The position numbers and the translations under genes are program-made. DNA of 64,000 nucleotides from an uncultured Pseudomonadota bacterium (GTDB lineage: Bacteria > Pseudomonadota > Gammaproteobacteria > Steroidobacterales > Steroidobacteraceae): NCBI GenBank assembly GCA_903862885.1, contig CAIOZU010000004.1, forward strand, positions 62,001 to 126,000. Direction: 5' to 3'. This document shows, in pieces, positions 61,659 through 64,000 of this stretch. Position 1 is the stretch's first letter; each line of letters starts with the position of its first letter. Under the pieces are notes generated by a model. It saw only the letters and a program-made list of their open reading frames with translations, made no database searches and had not been told where the DNA came from.

Positions 61659-63608
61659 ATGAAATCCTTACCTCCACAGATGCTAGTGCATCTGCTCCTG
61701 CAGCTGACGGTTTTGCTTGCCGTGGCGCATGTCCTAGGCCAGGTCACGCGCCGAATGGGCGTGACTTCTCTGGTGGGGCAAGTCAGCGCGGGCTTATTGC
61801 TCGGTCCCTCCGTGCTGGGCCATTGGTTTCCAGATTTGCAGCGCCTTATATTTCCATACGACCAGAATCAGGCGAACCTTCTGTCCGCCATTTGCAGCAT
61901 CGGTTTGCTGCTTTATCTCTTCGTCTGCGGGCTTGAAGTGAATCTCGGTCTCATTCAAAAGAAGGGGCGCCAATGTCTCACGGTCTCCATGGGTGGCTTA
62001 ACTCTGCCATTGATTGGTGGCTACCTATTGGGTCAGTCGCTGCCTGATTCCTTTCTGTCAGCACCGGGTAGTCGTTTGCCGCTGGCGCTGTTTTTGGCCG
62101 TCGCCATGTCGGTGTCCTCGCTCACCGCCATCACTACGCTCTTTCGGGAAACAGGCACGACCAAGCAGGCCATCGCACAGCTCACGATTGGAGCGACCAT
62201 GGTCGACGACATCGTTGCCTGGGTGTCCATCGCGGTCATCGCTCAGTTGTATGCGAGCGGACGCTTTGATGCGCTGCTCGCGGGACGCTCTGTTCTCACC
62301 GCGATCGCGTTCATTGTATTTATATTCACGGTTGGCCGGTGGTTGCTACGCCGTGTACTCATATTGAGCAACAAGCTGTCACCGGATGCCTCGGCGCAAG
62401 TGGCGTTTATGGTGATTACCGCTATCTGCGTTAGCCTACTCACTGATCAAATAGGGCTCGCCGTCGAACTGGGCGCATTTGTCGCTGGGATCGTTCTGGG
62501 CTCTTTGTCTGAACTGCGAGCCGCCACCGTGCACGCCCTGACCATCACCGTCGCTTCATTTTTGCTGCCCTTGTATTTTGGGCTCTCCGGGTTGCGTCTG
62601 GATCTATGGACTCTATTTTCTGCAGAGTCCGCACTCTGGCTGGGTGCGATTATTGCAGTCGCCACTGTGTGCAAAGCCGGTGGCGTCTATCTCGGGTCGT
62701 GGTTGAACAGACAGCCCACCGGCGAGTCCGTCATGATGAGTCTCGCCATGAACTCGCGTGGCGGTACGGAGATTGTGATCGCGTCAATGGGTCTGTCGAT
62801 CGGGCTCTTGTCGCAACAAATTTACGCGATGATTGTCATCATGGCGGTGGCGACCGTGCTCCTTTCGGTGCCAGCTGCGGCGTGGGCACTTAAGCGGTGT
62901 AAGCCAGATGAGCTGCCGGAGGATCCTGCCGCTCTGGCTTTTATTCATGACAGCGCACGGGGCCACCCTGGCATCGCTTTTGGTCTGATCGAGCAGGAGC
63001 AGTTGCGGTTGGCGAGGCGCCTCGTAGGCTACTGCGACGCCTTGCGTACTGACTCCGACGCAACCATCAGCGCTGCCGCAATGAAGCTGTATGCACCGTT
63101 CACATCGGTTGCCTCGGGAACCGAATCTTTCATGCGATCGATGATGGGTCGATACATGATTGATAAAGAGGTCGAACGGCTGACCTTATTGCAAAGTCGC
63201 CTCGCGATGCTAGTCGGCCTTAATCAATGCTTGAACTCGCTTTGTCTCACCACAAGCAGCGTGGTTCGCGGCGGTACAGTGGCGCAAACTCGCTTGACCT
63301 TCGTCGATTCGATTGATTTTTTACTGGGTATGATGGTCGAGGCGAGTGTGTCGGAAAACGATGAATTACTTGTGGCATTTTTGAATGCGACGAGCGAGCG
63401 GTCTGGGTTGCTAGAAAAAATCCGCGACCACTATGCGGCTGAAGACAACGGCCTCACTAAGTCAGAAAAAGCGATTTTGTTTGATTTAACAGGTAGCTTC
63501 CAACAGATGCTATGGCTGTCTCATCAAATGGCGAAGCTAATGATATTAGGCCGTGAGCATGGCCAAACCGGTGAGGTGACTGGCTCTTCCGTCCTGCAGG
63601 CGTCATGA
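61659..63608 (+). CDS. CPA2-type cation/proton antiporter with extra C-terminal helical domain
   Basis: The first 420 or so residues form a Kef/NhaA-like monovalent cation:proton antiporter of the CPA2 family: LLAVAHVLGQVTRRMG, VGQVSAGLLLGPSVLGHW, LLYLFVCGLEVNLGLI, SVSSLTAITTLFRETG, ATMVDDIVAWVSIAVIA (the paired acidic residues of the transport site) and GLAVELGAFVAGIVLGSL, MNSRGGTEIVI. Twelve to thirteen hydrophobic spans are visible. The last 230 residues are soluble and mostly helical, without the TrkA-N/RCK nucleotide fold of KefB/C; they resemble a PhoU-like bundle. Transported ion unknown. The GPP34 gene follows by 67 bases. Confidence 0.88.
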   Translation: MKSLPPQMLVHLLLQLTVLLAVAHVLGQVTRRMGVTSLVGQVSAGLLLGPSVLGHWFPDLQRLIFPYDQNQANLLSAICSIGLLLYLFVCGLEVNLGLIQKKGRQCLTVSMGGLTLPLIGGYLLGQSLPDSFLSAPGSRLPLALFLAVAMSVSSLTAITTLFRETGTTKQAIAQLTIGATMVDDIVAWVSIAVIAQLYASGRFDALLAGRSVLTAIAFIVFIFTVGRWLLRRVLILSNKLSPDASAQVAFMVITAICVSLLTDQIGLAVELGAFVAGIVLGSLSELRAATVHALTITVASFLLPLYFGLSGLRLDLWTLFSAESALWLGAIIAVATVCKAGGVYLGSWLNRQPTGESVMMSLAMNSRGGTEIVIASMGLSIGLLSQQIYAMIVIMAVATVLLSVPAAAWALKRCKPDELPEDPAALAFIHDSARGHPGIAFGLIEQEQLRLARRLVGYCDALRTDSDATISAAAMKLYAPFTSVASGTESFMRSMMGRYMIDKEVERLTLLQSRLAMLVGLNQCLNSLCLTTSSVVRGGTVAQTRLTFVDSIDFLLGMMVEASVSENDELLVAFLNATSERSGLLEKIRDHYAAEDNGLTKSEKAILFDLTGSFQQMLWLSHQMAKLMILGREHGQTGEVTGSSVLQAS

Positions 63609-63675
63609 CGGCAGATCCTGCGAAAAAACGTCGATGAACTCATCGAAGCAACGCATTTTATTAAGGATGATTTGA

Positions 63676-64000
63676 GTGTCTATCAGCATGCTAGAGGAGT
63701 TTCTGCTCCTCACCCTCGAGGATGAGGGCGGACAATTCGATACGGTTCCTGAAATTTTACTGACCTGCGGGGTGGCCGGCGCCCTGCTGATGGATTTGTC
63801 ACTGCGAGGTCGTATTGACTCGGACCTGACGGCTGTGTGGGTAGTGGATCCGACCCCCACCGGTGACTCGCTACTGGATCAGGTGCTTGCGCAAGTGGCC
63901 TCTGAGCCCCTCACGCTAGATGCCAGTGCCTGGTTGCGGAAAGTCTCGGTCACCGCCCTTAAGTACCGGCAGGCTGCGATTGAGCGTCTTTGTGAGCGCG
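63676..64000 (+). CDS. GOLPH3/VPS74 (GPP34) family protein, truncated by the window edge
   Basis: From a GTG eight bases after AAGGA the frame is open to the right edge (108 codons). The translation MLEEFLLLTLEDEGGQF, then GVAGALLMDLSLRGRID, VVDPTPTGDSLLDQVLAQVA and WLRKVSVTALKYRQAA match the start of the GPP34 domain: the L-L-L-L-x-D/E-D-E-x-G entry, the A-G-A-L-L-x-x-L helix and the P-T-G-D-x-L-L-D signature. In eukaryotes GPP34 binds PtdIns4P and sorts glycosyltransferases in the Golgi; bacterial members are common mainly in Actinobacteria and probably act at membranes, with unknown function. An ATG four codons downstream is an alternative start. Confidence 0.85.
   Translation, partial: MSISMLEEFLLLTLEDEGGQFDTVPEILLTCGVAGALLMDLSLRGRIDSDLTAVWVVDPTPTGDSLLDQVLAQVASEPLTLDASAWLRKVSVTALKYRQAAIERLCER

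Overview
The window reads as a chromosomal segment of a free-living gammaproteobacterium. LptD, SurA, LolB, Lgt and the RlpA/MltB set imply a diderm envelope with lipopolysaccharide. Three gene orders are typical of Gammaproteobacteria: lptD-surA-pdxA-rsmA-apaG-apaH; mreBCD-mrdA-rodA-mltB-rlpA-dacA-ybeD with lipA/lipB; and hemA-prfA-prmC divergent from lolB-ispE-tRNA-Gln-prs-rplY-pth-ychF. GatCAB, a type III pantothenate kinase, a 3-hydroxyanthranilate dioxygenase and a PLP fold-III decarboxylase point away from the enterics, towards a Xanthomonadales, Nevskiales or Steroidobacterales-like lineage. That placement is inference; no rRNA is present. Coding density is very high, and most genes abut or overlap by 1-4 bases.

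Layout. 1-9.5 kb: the C-terminal half of an Nma111-like PDZ protein with a degenerate protease module, DUF72, Sua5, a decarboxylase, a lipoprotein cytochrome c, a HIT protein, a LuxR-type regulator, RlmI, an ElyC/YdcF protein and Lgt. 9.5-11.7 kb: ThyA, a heptanucleotide repeat tract, a eukaryote-like SET protein methyltransferase with a lysine-rich tail, and a 2-oxoglutarate oxygenase. 11.7-19 kb: a MocR regulator divergent from a probable beta-alanine/polyamine catabolic cluster (omega-aminotransferase, malonate/methylmalonate-semialdehyde dehydrogenase, an odd aldehyde dehydrogenase, a PuuB-like oxidase). 19-22.5 kb: CoaX, FolA, a cyclase-family hydrolase coupled to 3-hydroxyanthranilate dioxygenase, and an unknown secreted protein.

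22.4-29.5 kb (minus strand) holds lptD-surA-pdxA-rsmA-usp-apaG-apaH, with a universal stress gene inserted in the conserved order. Back to back with lptD is amgK-murU-lipA-lipB, four genes joined by 4-base overlaps, linking peptidoglycan recycling to lipoate synthesis. 33-42.7 kb (minus) is a long cell-elongation operon, mreB to ybeD, including a D-amino-acid aminotransferase. GatCAB and Hsp33 follow on the plus strand, then mtgA, ppiB, prmC, prfA and hemA on the minus strand. From 51.5 kb to 58.3 kb the plus strand carries a TPR lipoprotein, lolB, ispE, tRNA-Gln, prs, rplY, pth and ychF.

From 58.4 kb the character changes to accessory: a large Ig-like lipoprotein, tRNA-Met, a small AT-richer secreted protein, about 560 bases without a recognisable gene, a CPA2-type cation/proton antiporter with an unusual helical C-terminal domain, and, running off the right edge, a bacterial homologue of the Golgi phosphoprotein GOLPH3 (GPP34 family). 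The best candidates for something undescribed are the antiporter-GPP34 pair and the SET methyltransferase with its heptamer-repeat leader and oxygenase neighbour. The rest is mostly well-known housekeeping.
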